DNA of 64,000 nt from CAVSWT01 sp963782985 (GCA_963782985.1 CAWALU010000003.1:62001-126000), one strand, 5' to 3'. Shown: positions 17,295 to 26,575, counted from the first letter of the stretch. Numbers and translations are program-made. Notes: a model not told the origin generated them from the sequence alone.

Positions 17295-18083
17295 CTATTC
17301 ATCCTTTATAGCTTCCATTAAATTTTTTGCTTCCGCTAAATTCTCATCGTCAGTTTGATCTTCCTTCGGGCTGTTCATTACATTCTTTAATTGCTCTCGC
17401 GCCTTTGAATATTCATCTTCCCTTATATAAGCTTTTGCAAGATCAAGATAGAACATTCTAAAATTAGGTTTTAGATTTATAGCTTTATTATATTCATCAA
17501 TTGCAGTGTCAATATCAGCCCAGCCTAAGCCTAGAACGGATCTTGCAGGCGCCCATTTTTCGCTGACCTTGGCATGCGTCCGCGCTAAAACATAATGAGC
17601 CAATGATTGAAAATAATTTCCGCCGTTGCCGAGCTTAATTGCTTTTTCACAATCTTCCTTAACTTTGTTCACAACTCCCGCCACAGAAAACACGCCTTTA
17701 AATAATGCAATTTTTCCGTTGGCGATTGCTCTTCTTAAATAATTAATCGATTGAGTTGGAGCCAGCTTAATTGCCTTATCAGCGTAATCGTAAGCCGTTT
17801 GATATTTAGCAAGCTGCGCGTCTTCCTGCACGCTTGTGGAATGCGGCATTTGATCAGCAGCATCTACATAGGCTTTGCTTAAGCGCCAATAAATATTCCA
17901 GTCGTTAGGTTTTATTTTATCGGCTTGCAGATATTTTTCTAAAGCTTTTTGATGATCAAATACTTTTACTAAAGAATCCCCCTCTTCAATTAACTGTGCA
18001 GCAGATTGCGCAAACAAAATACTTGAGAATAAGAGTGACAAAATAAAAATAAACGCCCCTGACTTCAGCATGTGTAATTTCAT
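17295..18083 (-). CDS. exported tetratricopeptide-repeat protein
   Basis: A 262-residue TPR protein. The frame opens further upstream, but the ATG at 18083 is chosen because AAGGAAG lies just before it and a textbook signal peptide follows (MKLHMLKSGAFIFILSLLFS to LFAQ). Mature TPR units are visible: IYWRLSKAYVDAA, AYDYADKAIKLAPT, INYLRRAIANGKIALFKG and EYNKAINLKPNFRMFYLDLA. It is probably a periplasmic scaffold. It shares fold and style, not obvious sequence, with the helical-repeat protein near the window start. It lies 20 bp after the YhaM-like gene, likely in one transcript. Confidence 0.8.
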   Translation of the reverse strand: MKLHMLKSGAFIFILSLLFSSILFAQSAAQLIEEGDSLVKVFDHQKALEKYLQADKIKPNDWNIYWRLSKAYVDAADQMPHSTSVQEDAQLAKYQTAYDYADKAIKLAPTQSINYLRRAIANGKIALFKGVFSVAGVVNKVKEDCEKAIKLGNGGNYFQSLAHYVLARTHAKVSEKWAPARSVLGLGWADIDTAIDEYNKAINLKPNFRMFYLDLAKAYIREDEYSKAREQLKNVMNSPKEDQTDDENLAEAKNLMEAIKDE

Positions 18084-18102
18084 TTTAACTTCCTTTAAAA
18101 AA

Positions 18103-19152
18103 TTAATCGAATAAAGTTCTGTTGTTTTCAATATTTTTAGCATCTATTTCTGAACTTGTTTTTCCCGTTAAAACATCTTGATTTAAACCATGATTATATA
18201 ATTCAGTTGATATGAGAGAAATAAATTTTGTCCATCCTGCTTTGCTTTCTGTGCCGCCGTCTCCTTTAGAATAAGACGACAAAGCATTTTTATATGCGTT
18301 GACTTTAGCGCTAAGTTCGTCTGCTTGATAAAGAGTAATTGCCTCGAGTGTTTTGGGAACAACTGGAGAAGCATATTCAAGTTTGCCCTGATGGCTTAAA
18401 ATTATATGCACAAGACAATTTTTTAATTCTTCCGGAAATCCGTCTATTTCTTTGGCTTTTTCATTTATAAGCATTGCAGAAATTATAATATGACCAAGCA
18501 ATTTACCTTTATCAGTATAATCAAAATTTTTTTCATAATTTAATTCTTCCGTCTTGCCGAAGTCATGCATCATAGCGCCGGTAATAAGCAAATCTCTATT
18601 TATTTCAGAATGAATATCGCACATCAAATCACAAATTTTAATTATCTCCAAAGTATGTTCTAAAAGCCCGTGAACATAGGAATGATGCCATGATTTACCT
18701 GCGGGAACTTTTGAATATCTTTCAAAATTTTCATCCGTAAATATTAATTTTAATAATGATTTTAAATACTTGTTGGAAATTTTATTTAATCTATCTTCAA
18801 ATTCCTTCTTCATTACAGCCAATTCACGGTTTGAATGAGGAAGAAAATCTGAAGGAGAAATGCCTTCTTCTTCGTCCGCAATTAATATTGAAGTTACTCG
18901 TATTTGCAAATTACCTTGAAATTCTTCAATACTGCCTTTAACCTTTACTACATCTCCGGTTTTAACTTGAGTATAAAAAGAATTGTTGTCCTCCCAGACA
19001 ATACAGCCAATTAAGCCGGAAGAATCTCCAAGTTCGAGTGATAAAAATTCTTTATTAGATTTTGTGAGGCGGATATCAGCTTTTCTTACCAGCATAAAAT
19101 GATTTACAGAATCATTTTTAACAAATTGAACAATTTCTTTTTGACTAAGCAT
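18103..19152 (-). CDS. YhaM-like 3'-5' exoribonuclease (OB fold plus HD domain)
   Basis: A 349-residue protein with the YhaM layout: an N-terminal OB-fold nucleic-acid-binding domain (about residues 15-100; FLSLELGDSSGLIGCIVWED, GDVVKVKGSIEEFQGNLQIRV) and an HD phosphohydrolase domain. The HD metal ligands are seen in HHSYVHGLLEHTLEI and MMHDFGKTEEL, with a later His in ILSHQGKLEYASP. YhaM enzymes degrade RNA or single-stranded DNA from the 3' end in a metal-dependent way. The next gene, a TPR protein, follows closely. Confidence 0.88.
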   Translation of the reverse strand: MLSQKEIVQFVKNDSVNHFMLVRKADIRLTKSNKEFLSLELGDSSGLIGCIVWEDNNSFYTQVKTGDVVKVKGSIEEFQGNLQIRVTSILIADEEEGISPSDFLPHSNRELAVMKKEFEDRLNKISNKYLKSLLKLIFTDENFERYSKVPAGKSWHHSYVHGLLEHTLEIIKICDLMCDIHSEINRDLLITGAMMHDFGKTEELNYEKNFDYTDKGKLLGHIIISAMLINEKAKEIDGFPEELKNCLVHIILSHQGKLEYASPVVPKTLEAITLYQADELSAKVNAYKNALSSYSKGDGGTESKAGWTKFISLISTELYNHGLNQDVLTGKTSSEIDAKNIENNRTLFD

Positions 19153-19321
19153 AATGTGTTTTACCTAGATTTATTCAAATGATATTTAAAATTTCGGGGA
19201 ATTTATTTGATTCAAATTTAAGGAAATGAAAGGTAAAATGTATACTAAGAATTGAAAACGATATTTTCTAAAATGCGGTTTTAAAATTAATTATACTTTT
19301 CTATTTTCATATATCTTAACA

Positions 19322-21052
19322 TTAAGTCATTAATGATCTCCTCCACAATTCAAAAGTAAGCCACCAATTAACAGCGCTGCAAAGATTTTTATCTCCCATA
19401 TAATAAGCTTCTACGAAATGAAGAACTTTTTTATAATCGTAACCAGGCCAGTATTTAACTTCATTTGAATGAACTAAATCCAAAACATAATTGCGCAATT
19501 GCATAAGAAGTTGATCTGGAACTGAATCGATATAGGGTTTCTTTATTCGGGTTTTTATTTTTGTAAACACCCATGCAGATGATGTTGAAAAAACAAATGG
19601 ATACGTTGTTCCTGACTTCACAAGCGGAAACTGTTTTAAAGCCGGATATCTTTCATCAATTATTTCTCTAAACAATTTTCCATTATTTCTATTATAAATT
19701 TTGGATTTAAATACGGCTCTTAAAAATGAAGGCTGAACCATTGGCATATAATTAATAATATACGCATCAGTTCTTGATTGTTCTGGACCTCCAAAATTTG
19801 GAACCCTGGTTCGAATGGAAAAAAGATCTGCAAAATTCTCAATTCCAATATTATTTAATGATGGCATTTCTGCTAAAATTTTTTCCAAACTTTGTTTAGC
19901 CGCTGATTTTAAATCCTTCTCATAGTCAGAATTGAAAATATTTGCCCTTTTGACTTGAAGCAGCTGAAAAATCTTTTCTAAATTATTGTTAAGCAATGCG
20001 GTTTTCCCAAATTTCACTACCCGGTTTAAATATTGTCTCCGGGCAATTTCACCAAAGCCTCCATCAATAATCAATTGATTTTTTTTGTACTGCGATGAAT
20101 AATATCTCAATCTTAAAATTGACGAGATGGGTTCAACTAAAAGATTTTGTGCCGCAAAAGATTTAGACAATTTGATAAGAGTATCAACATCAGGGATGGG
20201 ATCGTTAAAATAATATCTATGAAGATTAAAATCATTAGAAATATTATTAGAAATTAAAACATCAGGATCATCTGCTTCACCAAAAGTGTGAACTACAAAA
20301 TCATTTTCCGGCGCTTCCATTAGTAACGCTAATATTGTCCGTGAATCTATTCCCCCAGACAATCCCAAAGAAATAACTTGCTTGCCGCTTAACGAAGGAT
20401 TAACAAAACATTCTAGTACTGCTTTTGATTCTTCGCCATTTTCATCGCCAAATTCAGGTAAAAAAATTTTGTCGTGATTTTTTAATATTGAGTTAGATTT
20501 TATAATTAGGTGAGAAGATGGTTTTAATCTTTTAATTTCATTTATAGGAGATTCAAAGTTTAATTGATTAAACAAATACCACCGGCTGCCTAAAAATGAT
20601 AATTCTATTTCAGATAGCTTTACGGTTTTAGTCAACCAATCCAAACGAGTTGAAAAACACTTCCCAAATTCACTATCGGCAAAATAAGCTGTTCTAAGCC
20701 CTAACTGATCGGTAAAAAACTCTATTGTATCGTTGTTCCAGCGTAATACAAGAAAATGTCCATCTAAATTTTCAGTTTTTATTTGGTCAGAAGATAGTAG
20801 GTTTCTCCAATCTTTTTTGGTTAATATTTGAGCGTGAGGCTCATTAAGGTTAATTCCTAAACCTACAACAGCCCATCCCTTATCCTGAGTGCTATCTTGA
20901 ATCTCAAATAAGCAAGTTTCTTTAATACCGCCAAATACTAAATAAAAATTTGCAGTTGAAAGTTTATAAATAGGTTCATCATGCACATTGGAAAAGTTGA
21001 TGGGTAGATCCACCTGAGGATTTGATTTTATAATTCCAAATATCCAACTCAT
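19322..21052 (-). CDS. asparagine-synthase-like protein without glutaminase cysteine
   Basis: A 576-residue protein with the two-domain plan of AsnB. The N-terminal half matches the Ntn-amidotransferase fold (VGLGINLNE, GHFLVLRWNNDTIEFFTDQL, RTAYFADSEFGKCFSTRLD), but the start reads MSWIFGI where active enzymes have MCGIFGI. The nucleophile Cys2 is Ser, so glutamine hydrolysis is unlikely. The C-terminal synthetase domain keeps the ATP-pyrophosphatase loop LGLSGGIDSRTI. It probably uses ammonia or another amine to amidate a substrate. It stands directly downstream of an RfaH/NusG-like gene and a UDP-sugar dehydrogenase gene, which suggests modification of an exopolysaccharide sugar; this is inference. 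Confidence 0.75.
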   Translation of the reverse strand: MSWIFGIIKSNPQVDLPINFSNVHDEPIYKLSTANFYLVFGGIKETCLFEIQDSTQDKGWAVVGLGINLNEPHAQILTKKDWRNLLSSDQIKTENLDGHFLVLRWNNDTIEFFTDQLGLRTAYFADSEFGKCFSTRLDWLTKTVKLSEIELSFLGSRWYLFNQLNFESPINEIKRLKPSSHLIIKSNSILKNHDKIFLPEFGDENGEESKAVLECFVNPSLSGKQVISLGLSGGIDSRTILALLMEAPENDFVVHTFGEADDPDVLISNNISNDFNLHRYYFNDPIPDVDTLIKLSKSFAAQNLLVEPISSILRLRYYSSQYKKNQLIIDGGFGEIARRQYLNRVVKFGKTALLNNNLEKIFQLLQVKRANIFNSDYEKDLKSAAKQSLEKILAEMPSLNNIGIENFADLFSIRTRVPNFGGPEQSRTDAYIINYMPMVQPSFLRAVFKSKIYNRNNGKLFREIIDERYPALKQFPLVKSGTTYPFVFSTSSAWVFTKIKTRIKKPYIDSVPDQLLMQLRNYVLDLVHSNEVKYWPGYDYKKVLHFVEAYYMGDKNLCSAVNWWLTFELWRRSLMT

Positions 21053-21114
21053 TATTATGCGAATTGATGTGTGATGAAATTTAAGAATTACATAAAATTT
21101 CTTGGATTATCCTG

Positions 21115-21657
21115 TTACTCTTTCACAATCTCAAAGCTGCTTTCGACAGGTAAGCGGGCAATTACCGAGCGGTTTAAAAGATCTATACTTACTGCAATCG
21201 ATTTACCAGTTTCAACTTCCTGCACTGTACCAATTATATCTTTAAAAGGCCCTTCGTTAATCTTAACTTTTACACCTTTTAAAATTCCTTCATGAACAAA
21301 AAACTCAGAGTCAGTTTTAAGCATCCGCATCAAGTTTTCCATTTGCCAGGCGGGAATTTTAGCCGGTCTTCCAGCCTCAAATATACATCTTACAACAGAA
21401 TGAAGCTCCAACGAAGCTAATCTTTCCTTCTCATCTCCATAAATAAAAATATACCCGCGTATAACTGGTTCGGTTATTTTCTTTTTCCTATCACTCCATT
21501 GTTTTGTTTTTGTTATTGTTGGAAGGTAATATTCAACGTCCAGCGAGCTTATTTGTTGAGCCGCTTTAAACTCGCTGCGCGGCTTGGTGTAAAGCGCAAA
21601 CCATGATTTTTCAACTGAGTTTATCTTCTTCGTATTATCATTTCTATCCGAAATCAT
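21115..21657 (-). CDS. NusG/RfaH/UpxY-family transcription antiterminator
   Basis: A NusG-like protein of about 180 residues. The NGN domain starts WFALYTKPRSEFKAAQQI, followed by YLPTITKTKQWSDRKKKITE and PVIRGYIFI; the C-terminal KOW region reads VKVKINEGPFKDIIGTVQEV. The sequence resembles specialised paralogs (UpxY, LoaP, RfaH) that help RNA polymerase through long polysaccharide operons, rather than housekeeping NusG. Start: the frame opens at a TTG at 21693, but the ATG at 21657 has AGGGA upstream and lies nearer the domain, so it is preferred. It sits between ugd and the asparagine-synthase-like gene, as expected for an exopolysaccharide locus. Confidence 0.85.
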   Translation of the reverse strand: MISDRNDNTKKINSVEKSWFALYTKPRSEFKAAQQISSLDVEYYLPTITKTKQWSDRKKKITEPVIRGYIFIYGDEKERLASLELHSVVRCIFEAGRPAKIPAWQMENLMRMLKTDSEFFVHEGILKGVKVKINEGPFKDIIGTVQEVETGKSIAVSIDLLNRSVIARLPVESSFEIVKE

Positions 21658-21705
21658 TTCAGCTATCCCTAAAATACTTTTTTCAAAAAACAAATTATTA
21701 ATTGT

Positions 21706-23034
21706 CTAACCGACTAATCTTCTACCTACAGAATAATACGTAAACTTTAGCTCTTCCATTTTTTCTACGTCGTAAAGATTTCTTCCATCAAATATGGTGG
21801 GAGACTTTAGTGATTCTTTTATTTTTTTAAAATCCGGATTTCTAAATTCATTCCATTCGGTTACAATTATTAGTGCGTCAGCATTCGGTAAAGCGTCATA
21901 ATATTGTTTTGCATATTCAACTTTATTTCCCAAAACAGCTTTTGCCGTTTCTATTGCTTCAGGGTCGTAAGCAGTTACAGAGGCTCCTTCGTTCAATAAT
22001 TTTTTAATTAAATTTATTGAAGGAGCTTCTCTTACATCGTCAGTATTAGGTTTAAACGCCAATCCCCAAACGGCAAACTTTTTACCTTTAATATTTCCTT
22101 TAAAGTGACTGCTAATTTTATTATAAAATACATCAACTTGATTTTTATTTACATCGTAAACTGATTTTAAAATCTGAAAATCATAATTATTTTCATTGGC
22201 GGTATTAATTAAAGCTATAACGTCTTTTGGAAAACAAGAGCCCCCGTAACCAATGCCGGGAAATAAAAATCGTTTTCCAATTCTTGAATCGGCGCCCATT
22301 GCAACTCGAACCTTGTCTACTTCAGCGCCGGTTAATTCGCACAGATTTGCTATCTCATTCATAAATGAAATTTTTGCCGCAAGAAAAGAATTCGAAGCAT
22401 ACTTAGTCATCTCCGCAGATTTTTCATCCATAAAGTAAATAGGATTTCCGCTGCGCACAAAAGGCTCGTATAATTGATCTAAAATTTCCTTCGTCTTATT
22501 ATTGCTTGTGCCGATTACAACGCGTTCCGGTTTTAGAAAATCTTCTACCGCCATTCCTTCGCGCAAAAATTCCGGATTTGAAGCTACGTCAAAATCAAAA
22601 TTAGGCGCGTTTTTTTTAACCGCCGCTCTAACTTTTTCGCTGGTACCGACAGGCACCGTGCTTTTATCAACTAAAATTTTAAAGCCAATTTCGGGCTCCG
22701 CTTTAAAAAATTTGCCGAGATCATCAGCCACCCCTAAAATATATTTTAAATCCGCGCTGCCGTCTTCGCCTTGAGGCGTAGGCAGGCAAAGAAATATTAC
22801 CGTGGCTTCTCTAATTGCTTCGTGAAGATCTTTTGTAAATTTTAATCTCCCGTCTTTTATGTTTCTATCAAAAAGAAGTTCAAGTCCAGGTTCAAAAATC
22901 GGGATAATTCCTTTTCTAAGTTTTTTAATTTTCGATTCGTCAATATCCACACAAATAACATCGTTGCCTGTTTCAGCAAAACAAGTTCCCGTAACCAAGC
23001 CCACATAACCGGTTCCCACTACTGCTAATTTCAA
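21706..23034 (-). CDS. UDP-glucose/GDP-mannose dehydrogenase family protein, likely UDP-glucose 6-dehydrogenase
   Basis: A 442-residue NAD-dependent dehydrogenase that oxidises a nucleotide sugar to its uronic acid. The Rossmann start KLAVVGTGYVGLVTGTCFAE, the nucleotide part (CVDIDESKI, FLCLPTPQGEDGSADLKYI), the middle EFLREGMAVEDFLKPERVVI and the catalytic Cys in GIGYGGSCFPKDV all fit UDP-glucose dehydrogenase. The C-terminal lid reads VWGLAFKPNTDDVREAPS. The product UDP-glucuronate feeds exopolysaccharide or capsule synthesis. The NusG-like gene follows directly, but no glycosyltransferases are in the window. Confidence 0.92.
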   Translation of the reverse strand: MKLAVVGTGYVGLVTGTCFAETGNDVICVDIDESKIKKLRKGIIPIFEPGLELLFDRNIKDGRLKFTKDLHEAIREATVIFLCLPTPQGEDGSADLKYILGVADDLGKFFKAEPEIGFKILVDKSTVPVGTSEKVRAAVKKNAPNFDFDVASNPEFLREGMAVEDFLKPERVVIGTSNNKTKEILDQLYEPFVRSGNPIYFMDEKSAEMTKYASNSFLAAKISFMNEIANLCELTGAEVDKVRVAMGADSRIGKRFLFPGIGYGGSCFPKDVIALINTANENNYDFQILKSVYDVNKNQVDVFYNKISSHFKGNIKGKKFAVWGLAFKPNTDDVREAPSINLIKKLLNEGASVTAYDPEAIETAKAVLGNKVEYAKQYYDALPNADALIIVTEWNEFRNPDFKKIKESLKSPTIFDGRNLYDVEKMEELKFTYYSVGRRLVG

Positions 23035-23114
23035 TTTTCCTCCAAAAAAAATTTCGTTTAATTATAAGAAATATAATGATAGTATTTACAAGAATGAATT
23101 TAGATTTCTAACCC

Positions 23115-24308
23115 TTAAGTTTTTATAAACTGATTTATTTTTTCAATCAAAATTTTTGTGCCAATCGGTTTTTGTATGATGTGTCTTATTCCAAGCGAAA
23201 AATATTCTTCATTCGCATTTTCTGTTTTTGACATTAAAATAATTTGGGAGCTTAAATTTTTATCTTCTTTCAATAAGTATTTAATGAAATGAGTCCCTTC
23301 CATTAAAGGCAGATCTTCGTCAACAATAATAATAGCCGGGGGAGAATTAGAAATTATTTCAATCGCTTCAAAAGCGTTTTCAGCTTTAATAAATTCTAAA
23401 GCGCCGAAATGATGTTTAATAATTTCTTCAATATTATTTTCTTCAATAAAACTATTTTGAACTAAAAGAATTGAATTTTGATAAACAGGAATTGTAAAAT
23501 GAAATTCGCTTCCTTTATCCTTTTCAGAATAAAACCAAATTTTGCCGCCGTGCTTATTTATAATTTCTTCGGTTAATGGAAGTCCCGCCCCCGTTCCTCT
23601 TTCTCCTTTGGTTCCTTCTGTTGTATATAAGTTTTCAATTTTAAAAATTTTGTCTTTATTCTTTTCGCCAATTCCAATGCCTTTATCTTTAATAACGAAC
23701 TCGACAAAATTATAATTAAAAATATCCGCAAAAATTTCTATCGTTTTATATTCATGAGAAAATTTAATAGCGTTGCTGAGTAAATTAATCAGCGCAATGT
23801 TAATTAATTTCTCATCCGCTAAAATAAATAGCGAATCATTAATGTTTAATTTTATTTCAATATTTTTTCTTACAGATTCGTGAGTTAAAGATGCAACGCA
23901 GTTGTAAACTTCGCTTATAACTTTAAGTCTTTCCGGCTGATAATTTATTCTTCCTGTTTTAATACGCGACCATTCAAGCAAATAACTTATAAATCTCAAT
24001 TGCCTTTCAGAAGAAGTGTGGATGTAATTTAAATACTCCAGGCGGTCGGCGCCGCTTAGTCCGGGTTCGCTCATTAATATTTCCGCAAAGCCCAAAATGC
24101 TTGTAAATGGGGAGCGTAAGTCATGCGAGAGTTTTGAAATGAATTTATCTTTTGAAGCGTTAAGCTCTTCCAGTTCATTAATTTTATTAAAAAAATATTT
24201 TTCATCTTTTAATTCAGGCAATTTGCCGGGGACTGTTTTACTTATTGCGTTAGATTTTTTTGTTGATGACGGGGAAGCGCTTATTTTTTTGTTTTCCTTT
24301 TTAGCCAT
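23115..24308 (-). CDS. soluble hybrid histidine kinase (HisKA-HATPase-REC)
   Basis: A 397-residue cytoplasmic sensor kinase without membrane segments. After a Lys/Ser-rich start and a short coiled coil (EELNASKDKFISKL) comes HisKA with His62 in SHDLRSPFTSILGFAEIL, then HATPase with N box (INLLSNAIKFSHE), G1 (DKGIGIGEKNKDKIF) and G2 (GERGTGAGLPLTEEII). A C-terminal receiver (about 280-397) has the phospho-acceptor in AIIIVDEDLPLME and the conserved Lys in IIQKPIG. No sensor domain is present, so the input must come through a partner. It is followed by ugd after about 80 bp, so control of the polysaccharide genes is possible but unproven. Confidence 0.88.
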   Translation of the reverse strand: MAKKENKKISASPSSTKKSNAISKTVPGKLPELKDEKYFFNKINELEELNASKDKFISKLSHDLRSPFTSILGFAEILMSEPGLSGADRLEYLNYIHTSSERQLRFISYLLEWSRIKTGRINYQPERLKVISEVYNCVASLTHESVRKNIEIKLNINDSLFILADEKLINIALINLLSNAIKFSHEYKTIEIFADIFNYNFVEFVIKDKGIGIGEKNKDKIFKIENLYTTEGTKGERGTGAGLPLTEEIINKHGGKIWFYSEKDKGSEFHFTIPVYQNSILLVQNSFIEENNIEEIIKHHFGALEFIKAENAFEAIEIISNSPPAIIIVDEDLPLMEGTHFIKYLLKEDKNLSSQIILMSKTENANEEYFSLGIRHIIQKPIGTKILIEKINQFIKT

Positions 24309-24367
24309 AAAAATTAAATTGGTGCATTCGTTTCTTATAAATTTTTAACGACGATAAATATAACCAT

Positions 24368-24514
24368 TTACATTTTAAAATAAGGGAGATTTATAATGAC
24401 AGATTGCTTTTCGCCATCTATCTCAAACATTATCTTTAACTTCAACTCCTCTTTTGTGATGTAAGCAAAGTTCAAATTTGTTAATTTGAAACCATTTATA
24501 ACGTTGTTCATCAT
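24368..24514 (-). CDS. possible small protein of 48 residues
   Basis: A short minus-strand frame with two start ATGs (24514 and 24511), AGGA close upstream, and a TAA at 24368. The product begins MMNNVINGFKLTNLNFAYIT and goes on with alternating charged and hydrophobic residues (KLKIMFEIDGEKQSVIINL), which looks like a small beta protein. It lies 60 bp upstream of the soluble kinase gene in the same direction. No family recognised; a plus-strand frame of 22 codons overlaps it. Confidence 0.3.
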   Translation of the reverse strand: MMNNVINGFKLTNLNFAYITKEELKLKIMFEIDGEKQSVIINLPYFKM

Positions 24515-24563
24515 ATTCCTAATTCAAAAAAATAAATTCAGTTAAAAATTTTAAAGGCAAAAA

Positions 24564-25664
24564 ATGAACATTAAACAAATTCGTTCCGCAGATGGGACTG
24601 GAACACTCTCTTATATTGTTTATGATGAAAAAATTAAAGTTGGAGCTTTAATTGATCCCAACATTGAAGACGTTCAAAAAATTATTTATACGGTTGATGA
24701 ACTGGAAATTAATATCACGCACATATTTGATACTCATACTCACGCCGACCACGTAAGCGGCGCTGAGGAATTAAAAAAATATTTTAGCGACGCAAAGCTT
24801 TACATGCACGAAGCGACAAAAAATAAATTTGAAGTTTTAAAACACGCGGCAAAATTTGGAATTGAAGATATTCTTGAAGCCAATGCAAAAATTCATATCG
24901 ATAATTACGTAAATGAAGGCGATGAAATAAAAGTCGGTGAAATGATTTTTAAAATACTTCACACACCCGGGCACACAGATAATCATATTTCTCTTTTAGT
25001 TGAAGACGCAGTTTTTACAGGCGATTTATTATTAATTGGACAAGCCGGCAGAAGCGATTTGCCCGGTGGAAATCCTGAGGAACAATACGAAAGTCTTTTT
25101 AATAAAATTAATGTTCTTCCCCAAAACACAAAAATATATCCGGGTCATGATTATGAAGATAATGTGTATTCATTGCTTAAAGATGAATTGAACGAAAACC
25201 CTTTTTTGCAAGACCGCAGCAAGAAAGAGTATGTGGAATTTGTTAAAGATTTTTTTCCGCCCGCGGCAGAAGCCGGCGCCGACGGGGACAAAATGATTTT
25301 ACAATGCGGAGCTAAACGCGTAGTTGAAGACAAAAGCGAATTCAAATCAATTAACTCTTCACAACTTGCGAAAATGTTAAACGATGATAATGATATTTTT
25401 CTGCTTGATGTGCGCGAGCCTTTTGAACTTTTATCTTTAGGTAAAATAGAAGGCGTAAACAACATCCCCATTGGGCGGCTATCTTATCGGCTAAATGAAA
25501 TTCCAACAGATAAATCAAAAAAAATAGTTTGCATTTGTGCAAGCGGAAACCGATCGTATGAAGCTGCGCATATTTTAGTTAAACACGGTTATAAAAATAT
25601 TATGAACCTTGAAGGCGGAACTTACGGCTGGGTAATGGGCGGTTACGAAGCAGTAAGAATTTAA
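24564..25664 (+). CDS. persulfide dioxygenase-like MBL-fold protein fused to rhodanese
   Basis: A 366-residue fusion. Residues 1-250 are a metallo-beta-lactamase fold of the ETHE1/glyoxalase-II type: FDTHTHADHVSGAEEL supplies the metal ligands, LHTPGHTDNHISL and FTGDLLLIGQAGRSDLPG follow, then KIYPGHDYE. Residues about 265-366 are a single rhodanese domain with DVREPFELLSLGKIEGVNNI and the active-site loop CICASGNRS (Cys). Such fusions oxidise glutathione or other persulfides to sulfite and exchange sulfane sulfur with thiosulfate. The TauE/SafE exporter gene starts 16 bp later, which fits export of the sulfite formed. Confidence 0.9.
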   Translation: MNIKQIRSADGTGTLSYIVYDEKIKVGALIDPNIEDVQKIIYTVDELEINITHIFDTHTHADHVSGAEELKKYFSDAKLYMHEATKNKFEVLKHAAKFGIEDILEANAKIHIDNYVNEGDEIKVGEMIFKILHTPGHTDNHISLLVEDAVFTGDLLLIGQAGRSDLPGGNPEEQYESLFNKINVLPQNTKIYPGHDYEDNVYSLLKDELNENPFLQDRSKKEYVEFVKDFFPPAAEAGADGDKMILQCGAKRVVEDKSEFKSINSSQLAKMLNDDNDIFLLDVREPFELLSLGKIEGVNNIPIGRLSYRLNEIPTDKSKKIVCICASGNRSYEAAHILVKHGYKNIMNLEGGTYGWVMGGYEAVRI

Positions 25665-25680
25665 TCTGCATATAATTTTT

Positions 25681-26454
25681 ATGGAACAATTTTTAATAAT
25701 ATTTCTCATTTCTTTTCTTGTTTCCATCATTTCAGGAATACTGGGATTGGGCGGGGCGGTTATTTTAATTCCCGCTTATCTTTACTTGCCGCAGCTTTTA
25801 GGTAGCGACCCTCTCGATATAAAAACAATTTCCGGCTTAACAAGCGTTCAGGTTTTTGCTTCATCCTTGCTGGGAGTTTTAATTCATAAAAAACACGGCG
25901 GCGTTGAAAAAAGTTTGCTGTACACAATTGGAATTCCCATGGCTGCGGCGGCTTTAATTGGGGCGGTTTTTTCAAAATTTATTGATGGAAAAATAATTAT
26001 TTTAACATTTGCAATAATGGCTGCTGTGGGCGCAGTTTTAATGTTCGCTAAAACCCAAAAAAATATTGACGCAAATAAGCCTGACGAAATTAATTTTAAT
26101 AAAAATTTAGCTTTAATTATTTCTGTAGTAGTGGGTTTATTTGGCGGAATGGTCGGCGCGCCGGGAGCTTTTCTTTTAGCCCCCTTAATGATTACGGTTT
26201 TAAAAATTCCAGTTAGAATTACAATCGGCTCAACCTTGGGAATTGTTTTATTTACCTCCTTCACTGCAAGCGTAGGTAAAATAATTGCAGGGCAGGTTGA
26301 TTTTTTAATTACCTTTTACGCCGCGCTGGGATCGTTAGTTGGCGTTTCAATCGGCAGCTCACTAAGTCATAAAATTCAGCCGAAATATTTACGGTATGCG
26401 CTGGCGGTAATTATTGTGGGAATTGCAGTTGAAATGTTCATTAAAGTTTTATGA
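25681..26454 (+). CDS. TauE/SafE family sulfite/organosulfonate exporter-like membrane protein
   Basis: A 257-residue inner-membrane protein with about eight hydrophobic segments. The family repeat is visible in both halves: FLVSIISGILGLGGAVILIP in the first, VVGLFGGMVGAPGAFLLAPL in the second. It is set 16 bp after the persulfide dioxygenase-rhodanese gene, probably co-transcribed. Export of sulfite (or uptake of thiosulfate) is a reasonable inference from the neighbour; the family name alone does not fix the substrate. Confidence 0.85.
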   Translation: MEQFLIIFLISFLVSIISGILGLGGAVILIPAYLYLPQLLGSDPLDIKTISGLTSVQVFASSLLGVLIHKKHGGVEKSLLYTIGIPMAAAALIGAVFSKFIDGKIIILTFAIMAAVGAVLMFAKTQKNIDANKPDEINFNKNLALIISVVVGLFGGMVGAPGAFLLAPLMITVLKIPVRITIGSTLGIVLFTSFTASVGKIIAGQVDFLITFYAALGSLVGVSIGSSLSHKIQPKYLRYALAVIIVGIAVEMFIKVL

Positions 26455-26575
26455 TTGCTAAATACTTTTTGCAAACGAGTTCTTATCATAACTATTTTCC
26501 ATTCATCAAAATTAATTACCCGCGTATAAAAATTTTTTTTATTTTTCAACTCATTTTTTTAATTAGGAGTATTAT

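Noticed and set aside
19322..21052. Lasso peptide cyclase
   Set aside because: Lasso cyclases are also asparagine-synthase-like, but no precursor, leader peptidase or recognition protein gene is adjacent; the neighbours are polysaccharide-type genes.
24396..24464. Plus-strand frame of 22 codons with GGGAG upstream
   Set aside because: Too short to support, overlaps the better minus-strand small frame, and shows no recognisable features.
25884..26264. Minus-strand frame of 126 codons
   Set aside because: Antisense of the TauE/SafE gene, which has the family repeats and close operon spacing.
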